A stretch of 64,000 bases of DNA from UBA7236 sp044227505. GTDB taxonomy: Bacteria > Bacteroidota > Bacteroidia > Chitinophagales > BACL12. A program made the translations under genes and the position numbers. Positions 18,286-27,198 of this stretch are shown piece after piece (within the stretch, counting starts at the first letter, position 1; the number at the start of each line of letters is the position of its first letter). A model generated the notes under the pieces. The model was given only the letters and a program-made list of their open reading frames with translations, ran no database searches and was not told the origin of the DNA. Location of the stretch: contig JBGAWP010000007.1 of NCBI GenBank assembly GCA_044227505.1, positions 1-64,000 of the forward strand, in the 5' to 3' direction.

Positions 18286-18409
18286 AATGTATTATATGGA
18301 ATAGCAAGTAATTGTGTTGTCCTATGTCCTACGTCATATGTCCTACGTCCGACGTCATATGTCCTACGTCCTCAAAAATCCTTCGTGGCAAAAAAACGAA
18401 CAATTTAAA
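18286..18409. repeat. Short tandem repeat upstream of murG
   Basis: From about 18318 to 18372 there is a degenerate repeat built on GTCCTACGTC and GTCATATGTC. It keeps one frame open, adding 32 repeat-encoded residues (MLSYVLRHMSYVRRH...) in front of murG. It should not be read as part of the protein. Confidence 0.8.
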
Positions 18410-19513
18410 ATGAAACAACCAATAAAAATATTAATCAGCGGCGGAGGAACAGGGGGACATATTTTTCCTGCGATTGCTATTGCCAACGAGATCAGGAGGA
18501 GAGAACCTGATGCTGATATTTTATTTGTTGGTGCGGAAAATAAAATGGAAATGGAAAAGGTTCCTAAAGCGGGTTATAAAATTAAAGGTTTATGGATAAG
18601 TGGATTTCAGCGCGGATTGGATATGCGTAATTTAAGTTTTCCATTTAAATTGATTTCCAGTTATTTCAGATCAGGTGCCATTGTAAGAAAATTCAAACCT
18701 GATGTAGCAGTTGGTACCGGTGGATTTGCTAGTGGCCCTGCATTAAATGCTGCAATAAGAAATGGAGTGCCGGCTTTAATTCAGGAACAGAATTCTTTTC
18801 CCGGAATTACCAATAAAATTTTATCGCGTAAAGCAAAAAAGGTGTGTGTGGCTTATGATGGCATGGATAAATATTTTCCTGCAGAAAAAGTTGTAAAAAC
18901 AGGAAATCCCGTTCGTCAAAGCATTATTTTATGCAATGTAAAACCTGAAAAGGCACGCAAGGATTTTGACCTCGATCTCGATTGTAAAATATTATTTGTG
19001 GTAGGCGGAAGTTTGGGATCAAGAACACTAAATAATTGTGTGAAAGCCGGTTTGGATAAATTGCGCGAAGCAAATATTCAGGTATTGTGGCAAACGGGTT
19101 CTCTATTATTCGATGAATGTAAATCCTCGGCCAAAGGATATGATAATGTGAAAGTATTTGATTTTATCACCAATATAGATCACGCTTATGCTGCTGCGGA
19201 TGTAATTGTTTCAAGAGCAGGCGCAATAGCAATTTCTGAACTATGCCTTGTTGGAAAACCGGTCATTCTGGTTCCATTTCCCTTTGCCGCTGAAGATCAT
19301 CAGACTAAAAATGCATTGGCTTTGGTAAATGGAAATGCAGCAGTGCATATCAGTGATAAGGCAGCGCAAAATGAATTAGTGACAGCAGCAATATCATTGC
19401 TGAATAATGATAGCAAAAGAAAAGAATTAGCCGACAATATTCAAAATTTCGCTATTCCGGATGCAGCGGAAAGAATAGTGGATGAGGTATTTAAATTGAT
19501 CAGCAAAAATTAA
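18410..19513 (+). CDS. murG: UDP-GlcNAc:lipid I N-acetylglucosaminyltransferase
   Basis: MurG adds GlcNAc to lipid I to make lipid II at the inner face of the membrane. The start is ATG 18410 (MKQPIKILISGGGTGGH), giving 367 residues, the normal family length. An upstream in-frame ATG at 18314 only adds repeat-encoded residues. The membrane-proximal GGGTGGHIFPA loop is at 10-20. Other motifs are GFASGPAL, QEQNSFPG, GGSLGSRTLN, and the UDP-GlcNAc site SRAGAIAISEL followed by PFPFAAEDHQTKNA. Confidence 0.96.
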   Translation: MKQPIKILISGGGTGGHIFPAIAIANEIRRREPDADILFVGAENKMEMEKVPKAGYKIKGLWISGFQRGLDMRNLSFPFKLISSYFRSGAIVRKFKPDVAVGTGGFASGPALNAAIRNGVPALIQEQNSFPGITNKILSRKAKKVCVAYDGMDKYFPAEKVVKTGNPVRQSIILCNVKPEKARKDFDLDLDCKILFVVGGSLGSRTLNNCVKAGLDKLREANIQVLWQTGSLLFDECKSSAKGYDNVKVFDFITNIDHAYAAADVIVSRAGAIAISELCLVGKPVILVPFPFAAEDHQTKNALALVNGNAAVHISDKAAQNELVTAAISLLNNDSKRKELADNIQNFAIPDAAERIVDEVFKLISKN

Positions 19514-19528
19514 TTATCGTTTATAAAA

Positions 19529-20875
19529 ATGCAATTGGATAAAATTAAAAATGTGTATTTTGTTGGTATCGGAGGCATCGGTATGAGCGCACTTGCACGT
19601 TATTTTAATTTGCAGGGTGCCCGGGTTTCCGGTTACGATCGCACGCCAACTGCATTAACCGACCAATTGCAAAAAGAAGGAATTAATATTCATTTTGAGG
19701 ATACTATCGATCTTGTTGATAAAAATGCAGAACTGGTGATCTATACACCGGCAATTCCTAAAAATCACAAGGAATTAAATTATATTATCTCCAATAACTA
19801 CCCATTGTTTAAACGTTCGGAAGTGTTGGGAATGTTGAGTAAAGATAAATTTACCATAGCCGTGAGCGGTTCGCATGGAAAAACAACAGTGTCGGGAATG
19901 ATCACCTGGATATTAAAAAATTCGGGTTACGATTGCACTGCTTTTTTAGGGGGAATTTGTTCCAACTTCAATTCCAATTTCGTACATGGCGAAAATGATG
20001 TGATGGTTGCAGAAGCTGATGAATACGACAGATCTTTCATGCGTTTGTTTCCGAATATTACCGTTGTAACAGCTGTAGATTCCGATCATTTGGAAATATA
20101 TGGAACACAAGCGGAGGTAGAAAAAGCCTTTATCGAATTCGCCAACAAAACAGAAATAGGTGGGGAAATTATAATTAAAGCGAATTTACCAATCATACCA
20201 TTTTTAGAACAACATACAACGCAGTATGCGCTGGAAAATAAAACGGCAGACCTTTTTGTCTCAAATTATATGATCACCTTATCAGGAAGTGAGGTGGAAT
20301 TAAGTAATGGTATTCGATACACACTTAAATATCCCGGAATACACAATATTGAAAATTCGGTAGCTGCAGTTGCAGTTGCTTTGCATCTTGGAATTTCACA
20401 TGAAAATATTGCGGAATCACTTAATACCTTTAAAGGAATTCACCGCAGATTTGAATTGATCGCATCAAATGATCATAGTGTTTATATTGATGACTATGCA
20501 CATCATCCCGAAGAAATAAGAATGTTTTTACTGAGTGTGCGCGCTATTTATAAGGATAAGAAGATCACCGCAATTTTTCAACCGCATCTTTTTACCAGAA
20601 CAAGAGATCTTGCTGATGGTTTTGCCGCAAGTTTGGATATTGCTGATGAGGTTATTTTGTTGCCTGTTTATCCCGCAAGAGAGGAACCAATTGCGGGAGT
20701 ATCTGCGGATACTATACTGAGCAGAATAAAAAATCCGAAAAAATCAATTTTGAGTAAGGAAGAACTGCTGCTAAGAATCCGAGAAAAAGATTTTGAAATA
20801 CTCTGTACCATTGGTGCAGGCGATATCGATAAATTAATAAAACCTATTGCTGACATCATAAACTCAAAATCATGA
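19529..20875 (+). CDS. murC: UDP-N-acetylmuramate:L-alanine ligase
   Basis: MurC adds the first amino acid, L-alanine, to UDP-MurNAc. It has 448 residues. The N terminus has FVGIGGIGMSALARYF (residues 11-26) for UDP binding. The ATP loop is VSGSHGKTT, and AEADEYDRSF and DSDHLEIYG follow in the central domain. The C-terminal domain carries DDYAHHPEEI and FQPHLFTRT. It lies 15 bp after murG, and its stop overlaps the ftsQ start as ATGA. Confidence 0.97.
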   Translation: MQLDKIKNVYFVGIGGIGMSALARYFNLQGARVSGYDRTPTALTDQLQKEGINIHFEDTIDLVDKNAELVIYTPAIPKNHKELNYIISNNYPLFKRSEVLGMLSKDKFTIAVSGSHGKTTVSGMITWILKNSGYDCTAFLGGICSNFNSNFVHGENDVMVAEADEYDRSFMRLFPNITVVTAVDSDHLEIYGTQAEVEKAFIEFANKTEIGGEIIIKANLPIIPFLEQHTTQYALENKTADLFVSNYMITLSGSEVELSNGIRYTLKYPGIHNIENSVAAVAVALHLGISHENIAESLNTFKGIHRRFELIASNDHSVYIDDYAHHPEEIRMFLLSVRAIYKDKKITAIFQPHLFTRTRDLADGFAASLDIADEVILLPVYPAREEPIAGVSADTILSRIKNPKKSILSKEELLLRIREKDFEILCTIGAGDIDKLIKPIADIINSKS

Positions 20876-21660
20876 GCCTGAAAAAGAAAATATTTCGCGT
20901 TTTTGGTTTGTTGTTAATTCTTATCTGTGTTACCGGTTTGGTGATGTTGACCTCCTTTAATTCCAAAAAACAGGAAACAGTGGTGTGCGGAAAAGTAGAT
21001 ATTTTGATCGATCACGATAAGGATATCTATTTTTTAGATGAATCAGATATCAAATTGTTATTGATAAGATCTTTTGGAGATTCCGTTAAAGGGGATATGA
21101 TCAAAAATATTGCTGTTGGCCGTATTGAAAAAGTGATTGAAAAAAATGATTTTGTGCAAGATGCGGAATGTTGGCTGGATGCAAATGGTGAATTACATAT
21201 CAATATTGTACAGAAACAACCACTTGCAAGAGTTATTAACAGCAGTGCTGTGAATTATTATATTACAGAAAAAGGAAATAAGATGCCTATCAGCGCTAAA
21301 TTTACGAGTCGCGTTCCCGTAGTTACCGGAAACATTAAAGAAGGCACTTATAATTCCAACATGATAGAAACTCAGGTGCTCAAAAACGTACTCGAATTAT
21401 CGCGTTTTATTCACGCAAATACTTTCTGGAATGCACAGATCGAACAGATCTTCGTCGCTGATAACGGCGAATTTATTTTAATTCCGAAATTGGGTGATCA
21501 TAAAATTGAATTTGGTGGAATTAACGATATGCAGGAAAAATTCAATAAACTCGAAATATTTTATAAAGAGGGATTGAATTATATGGGCTGGGACAAATAT
21601 GAAACTATAAAGCTTGACTATAAAGGTCAGGTTGTTTGTGATAAAAAAATGCAACTATGA
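20872..21660 (+). CDS. ftsQ: Cell division protein FtsQ
   Basis: This is a 262-residue bitopic membrane protein. A basic N terminus (MSLKKKIFR) precedes one membrane helix (about 9-29). A POTRA-like domain follows (about 40-115, with VGRIEKVIEKNDFVQDAECWLD), then a beta domain. FtsQ recruits FtsB/FtsL in the divisome. The short cytoplasmic part and modest similarity are usual in Bacteroidota. It overlaps both neighbours, murC and ftsA, by four bases, so the three are likely translated in a coupled way. Confidence 0.9.
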   Translation: MSLKKKIFRVFGLLLILICVTGLVMLTSFNSKKQETVVCGKVDILIDHDKDIYFLDESDIKLLLIRSFGDSVKGDMIKNIAVGRIEKVIEKNDFVQDAECWLDANGELHINIVQKQPLARVINSSAVNYYITEKGNKMPISAKFTSRVPVVTGNIKEGTYNSNMIETQVLKNVLELSRFIHANTFWNAQIEQIFVADNGEFILIPKLGDHKIEFGGINDMQEKFNKLEIFYKEGLNYMGWDKYETIKLDYKGQVVCDKKMQL

Positions 21661-23066
21661 ACAACAGTAATCGAATTATTACAGGTCTCGATATAGGCAC
21701 AACAAAAATTTGTGTTATTGTCGGACAAATGACAGATAACGGAAAGATCCAGATCCTGGGAATGGGAAAAGCGGATTCTTTTGGAGTAATGCGCGGTGTT
21801 GTTGCTAATATTGACAAAACCGTAGAGGCAATTAAAATTGCTGTGCAGGAAGCACAAGAAAAAAGTGGCGTTGAAATTCACGATGTATATGTCGGAATTG
21901 CAGGTCAGCACATAAAAAGTTTGCAACATCGCGACATCTTCACACGCAACGATGCGGAAAATGAGATTTCCATGGATGATATCGATCAGATGGTGTTGAA
22001 CATGCACAAACTTGTTCTGCCTCCCGGCGATCGTATCATTCACGTTTTACCACAGGAATTTATTGTAGATGGTGAACAGGGGATTAAAGACCCCATCGGC
22101 ATGAGTGGAGTACGTCTAGAAGCGAATTTCCATATTATCACCGGACAAATTGCAGCTGCCAAAAATATTTTTAAATGCGTGGAAAAAGCAGGATTAAAAG
22201 TTATTGATCTCGTGCTTGAACCATTGGCATCTTCAGAATCGGTTTTAAGTGAAGAAGAAAAAGAAGCAGGTGTTGCTTTAGTGGATATTGGTGGTGGAAC
22301 AACAGATATCGCAATTTTTCAGGATGGAATTATAAGACATACTGCCGTTATTCCTTTGGGTGGAAATATTATCACTGAGGATATTAAGGAGGGTTGTATG
22401 ATCATGAAGAACCAGGCGGAAATTTTAAAAATTAAATTTGGATCTGCTCTTGCAACAGAAACGGAGGATAACGAAATAATATCCATCACAGGATTGAAAG
22501 GACGTGAACCAAAAGAAATTAAAGTAGAAAATCTGGCAAGAATAATTCAGGCGAGAATGGAAGAAATTCTGGAACATGTATATTATGAAATTAAATTATC
22601 TGGCCATCATAAAAAATTAATTGGCGGAATTGTGATCACAGGTGGTGGAGCACAATTAAAACATTTAGTACAACTGGCATCTTATATCACCGGAATGGAT
22701 GCACGTGTCGGATATCCCACTGAACATATTTCAAAATCTAAAGTGGAAGATATTCGTCACCCAATGTATGCCACTGCAGTTGGTTTAATACTAAAAGGTT
22801 GTGATGACAGAAATTTCAGAAATTTCGAACCGGCAACAGAAAATATTAATCCGAAGCAAGAAGTTAAGAATGTTGTTCCTGAAAATGTAATGAATAATGC
22901 AATGCAAAATAATTCGGTGGATGTTGCAGTAGAAAATGAAATGCGTGAAGAAGAAAATGAAACCACCCAACAAGATCGAAAAAATGCAAAACCGGGTTGG
23001 CTGAAAAGTATGCTTTCGAATACTAAGAAATGGTTCGAAGAAGATGACGTTTCGGACTTTAAATGA
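21657..23066 (+). CDS. ftsA: Cell division protein FtsA
   Basis: FtsA is the actin-like protein that tethers FtsZ to the membrane. It has 469 residues. The nucleotide-binding phosphate loops are GLDIGTTKICVIVG (residues 9-22) and VDIGGGTTDIAIF. The 1C/SHS2 domain follows the first part. An acidic, Asn-rich linker (about 390-445) leads to a C-terminal amphipathic helix (GWLKSMLSNTKKWFEED), the expected membrane-targeting sequence. The gene directly downstream is not ftsZ; a four-helix-bundle gene and repeats lie between. Confidence 0.96.
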   Translation: MNNSNRIITGLDIGTTKICVIVGQMTDNGKIQILGMGKADSFGVMRGVVANIDKTVEAIKIAVQEAQEKSGVEIHDVYVGIAGQHIKSLQHRDIFTRNDAENEISMDDIDQMVLNMHKLVLPPGDRIIHVLPQEFIVDGEQGIKDPIGMSGVRLEANFHIITGQIAAAKNIFKCVEKAGLKVIDLVLEPLASSESVLSEEEKEAGVALVDIGGGTTDIAIFQDGIIRHTAVIPLGGNIITEDIKEGCMIMKNQAEILKIKFGSALATETEDNEIISITGLKGREPKEIKVENLARIIQARMEEILEHVYYEIKLSGHHKKLIGGIVITGGGAQLKHLVQLASYITGMDARVGYPTEHISKSKVEDIRHPMYATAVGLILKGCDDRNFRNFEPATENINPKQEVKNVVPENVMNNAMQNNSVDVAVENEMREEENETTQQDRKNAKPGWLKSMLSNTKKWFEEDDVSDFK

Positions 23067-23229
23067 TTTTGTAATTTGTTAATTGTCAATTTGATAATTG
23101 ATAGACGCCAGGAAGATTGAATTAACATTTATAAATTTTATATCACCATAAAGTAATAGAGAAAATGTAGAATTGAAATAAGAATATACAAAAAATCATA
23201 TTGTTTTCCCTAACCCTTAAAAACAAAAT

Positions 23230-23586
23230 ATGAATGCTGAAGAGTTGAAGTTGCGAACTAAGCAGTTTGCAATTAATATCATAAAGTTCTTTGATTCTGT
23301 GAGTAGTGATTCCAAAAGTTTGAGAATAATTTCAAACCAATTGATCAGATCTGCTACTTCCATTGCTGCTAATTATAGAGCAGCCTGCAGGAGTAGATCT
23401 AAAGCTGAGTTTATTTCTAAAATAAAAATAGTAGAAGAAGAATCAGATGAAAGTCAATTTTGGATTGAACTACTTATTGAAAGTGGAATTGTGAGAAAAG
23501 AAAAAATAGAGTTCCTGTTAATTGAAGCAACGCACTTAACAAAAATTTTTTCCGCCTCAGCCAAAACCGCTAAAACAAACAAATAA
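23230..23586 (+). CDS. Four-helix bundle protein (23S rRNA intervening-sequence family)
   Basis: This is a 118-residue, almost all-helical protein. Recognisable family words are LRTKQFAINIIKFFDSV, LIRSATSIAANYRAACR and KIVEEESDESQFWIELL. These proteins were first found inside 23S rRNA intervening sequences. Free-standing copies are very common in Bacteroidota and often sit within repeat-rich gaps; their cellular role is unknown. Here the gene interrupts ftsA-ftsZ and is flanked on both sides by AATTGACAATTACC-type repeats. That suggests it arrived as a small mobile or repeat-borne cassette. It may still be co-transcribed with the dcw genes. Confidence 0.85.
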   Translation: MNAEELKLRTKQFAINIIKFFDSVSSDSKSLRIISNQLIRSATSIAANYRAACRSRSKAEFISKIKIVEEESDESQFWIELLIESGIVRKEKIEFLLIEATHLTKIFSASAKTAKTNK

Positions 23587-23811
23587 ATGGATAAATGTTA
23601 ATGGGAAAATAAATTCTCCGGTAATAGAAGAAGTATCATCCGGAGCAATCAATTACCAAATTGACAATTACCAAATTGAAAATAAATTGATTGCCAAATT
23701 GAAAATATCAAAATCATCAACGGGTAATAAAAGTCACCGGTCATAATAAAATTATCATCGGGGAAATCAATTACCAAATTGACAATTAACAAACTAATAA
23801 ATTCTAAAAAA
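23587..23811. repeat. Short repeats before ftsZ
   Basis: The phrase ATCAATTACCAAATTGACAATTA occurs twice, at about 23649 and 23767, in a duplicated block of roughly 118 bp. Each copy is preceded by an (A/T)TATCATC(C/G)GG word. A TTG at 23779 would extend ftsZ by 11 codons into this repeat. I take ATG 23812 as the start instead. Confidence 0.7.
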
Positions 23812-25599
23812 ATGTATTTCGACGTACCTAAGGAACAATCATCCATCATAAAAGTAATCGGTGTCGGCGGCGGCGGTTCCAATGCAGTTAACCACATGTT
23901 CATGCAGGGAATTAAGGATGTAAACTTTGTGATCTGTAATACCGACCATCAGGCTTTGGAAATGAGTCCTGTTCCAAATAAAATTCAATTAGGGCCAAGC
24001 CTTACAAAAGGCCGTGGAGCTGGTTCGCATCCGAGTGTTGGCCAACAGGCCACGATGGAAAGTTTGCAGGAAATAAAAGCTTTACTTGAAAAAAATACCG
24101 AGATGGTTTTTATCACCGCAGGAATGGGTGGTGGAACCGGAACCGGTGGGGCGCCTGTAATTGCAAAACTTGCAAAGGAAATGGGAATTCTTACCATTGG
24201 TATTGTTACAGTTCCTTTCGGATTTGAAGGTAAAAGAAGAAAATCGCAGGCACATGAAGGTCTGGAAACTTTAAAACATTTTGTTGATGCAATTTTAATT
24301 GTTTCCAACGATAAATTGCGCGATATGTTCGGCAATCTTGCATGGAATGATGCATTTGCAAAAGCAGATGATATTTTAACAACTGCAGCAAAAGGTATCG
24401 CAGAAATTATTACTGTTCCAGGTTATGTGAATGTCGATTTTGAAGATGTAAAAACAGTATTACGCGATAGTGGATTGGCTATTATGGGTTCCGGTAGTGC
24501 AGAAGGTGAGGAAAGAGCAATTAATGCTGTTAAAGATGCATTGGAATCTCCGTTATTAAATGATAATGATATTCGCGGTGCAAGAAATATATTATTAAAT
24601 ATTTCTTCCGGAGTTAAACCGGTATTGATGGATGAAATTGCTGAGATCACCGATTTTGTTCAGGAAGCTGCGGGTAATGATTGTGATATTATCTGGGGAA
24701 ATTGCACCGACGAAACACTTGGTGATAAATTAATGGTAACCGTTATCGCAACCGGATTCGAAACCATTGAAGAACGCAGTCGCAGGGTAAAAGAAAGCAC
24801 TTATAAAATAACGCATATCGACACCAATGCATTATTAAATAAAATGCTTGAACCCACAACACATGAAAAAGAGGAAGATGTTGAAGTTAAGGAAAAGGAA
24901 GAATTTTCTATTCATTTAAAAAGTGAGAATAAACCGGAAGAAAAAAAGATCAGGAAAGAAGAAGATTCTAATCCGCGTCAGTTCAGTTTCGATTTTGATA
25001 TGTTTGGAGTTCCCGATCTTAAGGTAGAGGAAGAGGTAGAAGAACTTGTAAATGAACAGGAACCAATTATTACCAGAGAAGAACCGATCACAGAAATTGT
25101 TGCGGAAGAAGAGGAATTCACAATAATTAATGAGGAGCAAAACACGAACGAGATTGTTGCTGAAATTAAAACGGAAGAAATAATTGCAGAAATTCCGGAG
25201 GTGAAAATAGAGACTCCCGAGATTAAGGAAGAACCTTTTTTCGAAATAAAAAAAGAAACTCGTGAACCATTTATAGAACCTATAATAAACAAAAAGGAAA
25301 TAAAACCGATCGAGCAAAAATCAGAACCAAAATCTTTTATTACAAATGAAGATAAAATGGGATTGGTAAATAATCAGAGCAACGACAGGATCAATCGTTT
25401 AAAAAGTATGAGCATGAAATTGGGAAATAACAATTTAGAAGAATTAGAAAAAGTTCCCGCATACTTACGCCGCAACGTAGACCTGGAAGAAACTCCTGAT
25501 GCACGCGAGATCAATGTTTCCAAATACAATATCGTAGACGGCGAAAATGGTCCGGAATTAAAAAAGAATAATTCTTTTTTGCATGATAATGTTGACTAA
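23812..25599 (+). CDS. ftsZ: Cell division GTPase FtsZ with long acidic linker
   Basis: FtsZ polymerises into the Z ring. I use ATG 23812 (MYFDVPKEQSSIIKVIGVGGGG), giving 595 residues, about 200 longer than E. coli FtsZ. The GTPase core covers ~11-320, with the tubulin signature GGGTGTG at 106-112 and the T7 synergy loop VNVDFEDVK. A very acidic Glu/Ile-rich linker of about 200 residues follows. The conserved C-terminal peptide appears as KVPAYLRRNVDL, the part expected to bind FtsA. Unusually it is not at the very end; about 40 more residues follow. A terminator lies 25 bp downstream and closes the dcw cluster. Confidence 0.96.
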   Translation: MYFDVPKEQSSIIKVIGVGGGGSNAVNHMFMQGIKDVNFVICNTDHQALEMSPVPNKIQLGPSLTKGRGAGSHPSVGQQATMESLQEIKALLEKNTEMVFITAGMGGGTGTGGAPVIAKLAKEMGILTIGIVTVPFGFEGKRRKSQAHEGLETLKHFVDAILIVSNDKLRDMFGNLAWNDAFAKADDILTTAAKGIAEIITVPGYVNVDFEDVKTVLRDSGLAIMGSGSAEGEERAINAVKDALESPLLNDNDIRGARNILLNISSGVKPVLMDEIAEITDFVQEAAGNDCDIIWGNCTDETLGDKLMVTVIATGFETIEERSRRVKESTYKITHIDTNALLNKMLEPTTHEKEEDVEVKEKEEFSIHLKSENKPEEKKIRKEEDSNPRQFSFDFDMFGVPDLKVEEEVEELVNEQEPIITREEPITEIVAEEEEFTIINEEQNTNEIVAEIKTEEIIAEIPEVKIETPEIKEEPFFEIKKETREPFIEPIINKKEIKPIEQKSEPKSFITNEDKMGLVNNQSNDRINRLKSMSMKLGNNNLEELEKVPAYLRRNVDLEETPDAREINVSKYNIVDGENGPELKKNNSFLHDNVD

Positions 25600-25623
25600 A
25601 TAATGTTTTACAATACTATTAAA

Positions 25624-25658
25624 GAAGAGTTAGTTTAATTACTGACTCTTTTTTATTT
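25624..25658 (+). terminator. Terminator after ftsZ
   Basis: An 8-bp stem GAGTTAGT / ACTGACTC with a 6-nt loop (25627-25648) is followed by a T-rich run. It marks the end of the dcw operon. Confidence 0.8.
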
Positions 25659-25990
25659 TGGGCACCCCCTGTCGTGTCCCCACAGAGTTACGCGCAGCGA
25701 ACTCTGTGGATTCGGAATAATCTTCAACCAAAGGGCAAACTAATTGCAGTATTTATTTACCAATCATAATTCATCCTCCGAGGCCGCGAGTTCCTTCGGT
25801 AACTCTGCGGCGAAATTCAGTGGTGCCGTATCCCCACAGAGTTACGTGCAGCGAACTCTGTGGATTCGAAGGTCTATTGTTCATGTTTTAATTGATACCA
25901 TAATATTTTGCGTTGCAGGGTATCTTTAAATGTCTGCAGCGAAATTCGATATCTTTAATTTTTACATTAATCTCAATTCGGAGGGAAAAC
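25659..25990. repeat. Paired dispersed hairpins CCACAGAGTT
   Basis: Two copies of the hairpin CCACAGAGTT / AACTCTGTGG (25680-25709 and 25834-25863) share the loop ACG(C/T)GCAGCG and the flank ATTCG. They are about 154 bp apart. A short open frame at 25744-25929 spans one copy and looks spurious. I see no real gene here. Confidence 0.75.
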
Positions 25991-26212
25991 GGGCCTCATC
26001 AGGTTGCTTTAATATCCCTTATGTGCAGCCACAATTAGTAAACGTTCCGATGGTAGCAGAATTGAGCGAAAATAAGCGCCACCATTTGGAAAAGATGAAT
26101 TAATATATTGAAATAAATTATTAATTATTAGTTGAAATTTCATTTTACACGTGGCGCCTTTTTCGCTCCGGGTGGCAAACATTAGGGATATTTAAGCAGG
26201 CTGATGCAGCCC
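25991..26212. repeat. 222-bp imperfect long inverted repeat
   Basis: The outer arms, 25991-26023 and 26180-26212, pair over about 33 bp with a few mismatches; they share CATCAG, TGCTT and AATATCCCT words. The inner arms GCGAAAATAAGCGCCAC (26066-26082) and GTGGCGCCTTTTTCGC (26151-26166) also pair. The middle is AT-rich. A separate 11-bp perfect hairpin (GCTACCTTTTG / CAAAAGGTAGC) follows at 26225-26252. The structure resembles a miniature inverted-repeat element or a large RNA hairpin; no coding sequence is present. Confidence 0.7.
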
Positions 26213-26334
26213 TTGATTTTTGGTGCTACCTTTTGATCAAGCAAAAGGTAGCGAAACTTCATGGCGAGGATTATTTTCAATTAATTCGTAAACATTATTG
26301 TAAAAATTAATAATACTATGTTTACATTATTAAT

Positions 26335-27198
26335 TTATTTATTTAGAAACCTTTCAATCTCAGGCGCAGCAACAATACTCTTCTCCTCCAGCACAAAATG
26401 CCCCGCATCCTCATACCGTATTACTTCAGCGTTAATAAATTTCTCTTCAAAACCAATTAAATATTTCTCCGTAATAAACTGATCCTTCATCCCCCAAATT
26501 AATAAGGCCGGTTTGGAAGAAATGTTATCTAATTTATTCCAGATACTTTCAAACCAATCCTGGTCCTTTAAAAGCGATTTTGCAAAGGCGACCGTTCCTT
26601 TTCTTTCTGATGATCTTGAAAATGGTTTTAAAAATTGTTGATGTATTTCCTTTGTTAACCGCGACCTTTCACCATAAGCTGCAGGTAAAATATATTTAGG
26701 AGAAAAATTGAATTGTTTATATAAAAATGGCAACAGCGGACTACCTAAAATTGCCTTCATTTTTTTAAATTCCGGTTCTGCACTTATGCTTTTACACCAG
26801 GTATTCAGAATGATAAGTTTATGTATTTTTTCAGGATGTTCCACTGCATAATTCAATCCGATCGGTCCGCCGAAATCATGTACCAATAAATTAAAATTCT
26901 TGATCTGCAAGTGATCAATAAATTTTCCAAGTGTTGCTGAGTGGTTTTGTGTGCTGTAATCATAGTCAGAAGGTTTATCACTCAACCCAAAGCCAATATG
27001 GTCAGCAGCAATACAGCGAAATTTTTTAGATAAAATTTTTATGGCATTGCGAAATTCAAAACTCCAGGAAGGAGTGCCATGCACAAATAAAAGTATATCT
27101 CCATTTCCCTCATCAATATAATGCATTTTTGCTCCGTTCACCTCAAAGTATTTGTGTGCGAAGGGATATTCTTTAGTATCCAGCCAATCAATATTCAT
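26335..27198 (-). CDS. Alpha/beta hydrolase, haloalkane dehalogenase-like
   Basis: This is a 287-residue alpha/beta-hydrolase fold enzyme. The oxyanion loop is HGTPSWSFEFR (residues 40-50). The nucleophile elbow is LLVHDFGGPIG with Asp108 as nucleophile, as in haloalkane dehalogenases and epoxide hydrolases. The catalytic His267 lies in AGHFVLEE. However, the residue after the nucleophile is Phe rather than the halide-binding Trp, and the oxyanion loop has Thr rather than Asn or Trp. Dehalogenation is therefore doubtful; an epoxide or ester substrate is possible. The start overlaps the stop of the upstream TetR gene as ATGA, so the two form one operon. Confidence 0.85.
   Translation of the reverse strand: MNIDWLDTKEYPFAHKYFEVNGAKMHYIDEGNGDILLFVHGTPSWSFEFRNAIKILSKKFRCIAADHIGFGLSDKPSDYDYSTQNHSATLGKFIDHLQIKNFNLLVHDFGGPIGLNYAVEHPEKIHKLIILNTWCKSISAEPEFKKMKAILGSPLLPFLYKQFNFSPKYILPAAYGERSRLTKEIHQQFLKPFSRSSERKGTVAFAKSLLKDQDWFESIWNKLDNISSKPALLIWGMKDQFITEKYLIGFEEKFINAEVIRYEDAGHFVLEEKSIVAAPEIERFLNK

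Noticed and set aside
25744..25929. 61-codon open frame after ftsZ
   Set aside because: It spans a CCACAGAGTT hairpin copy, has no domain or start context, and is short enough to arise by chance.
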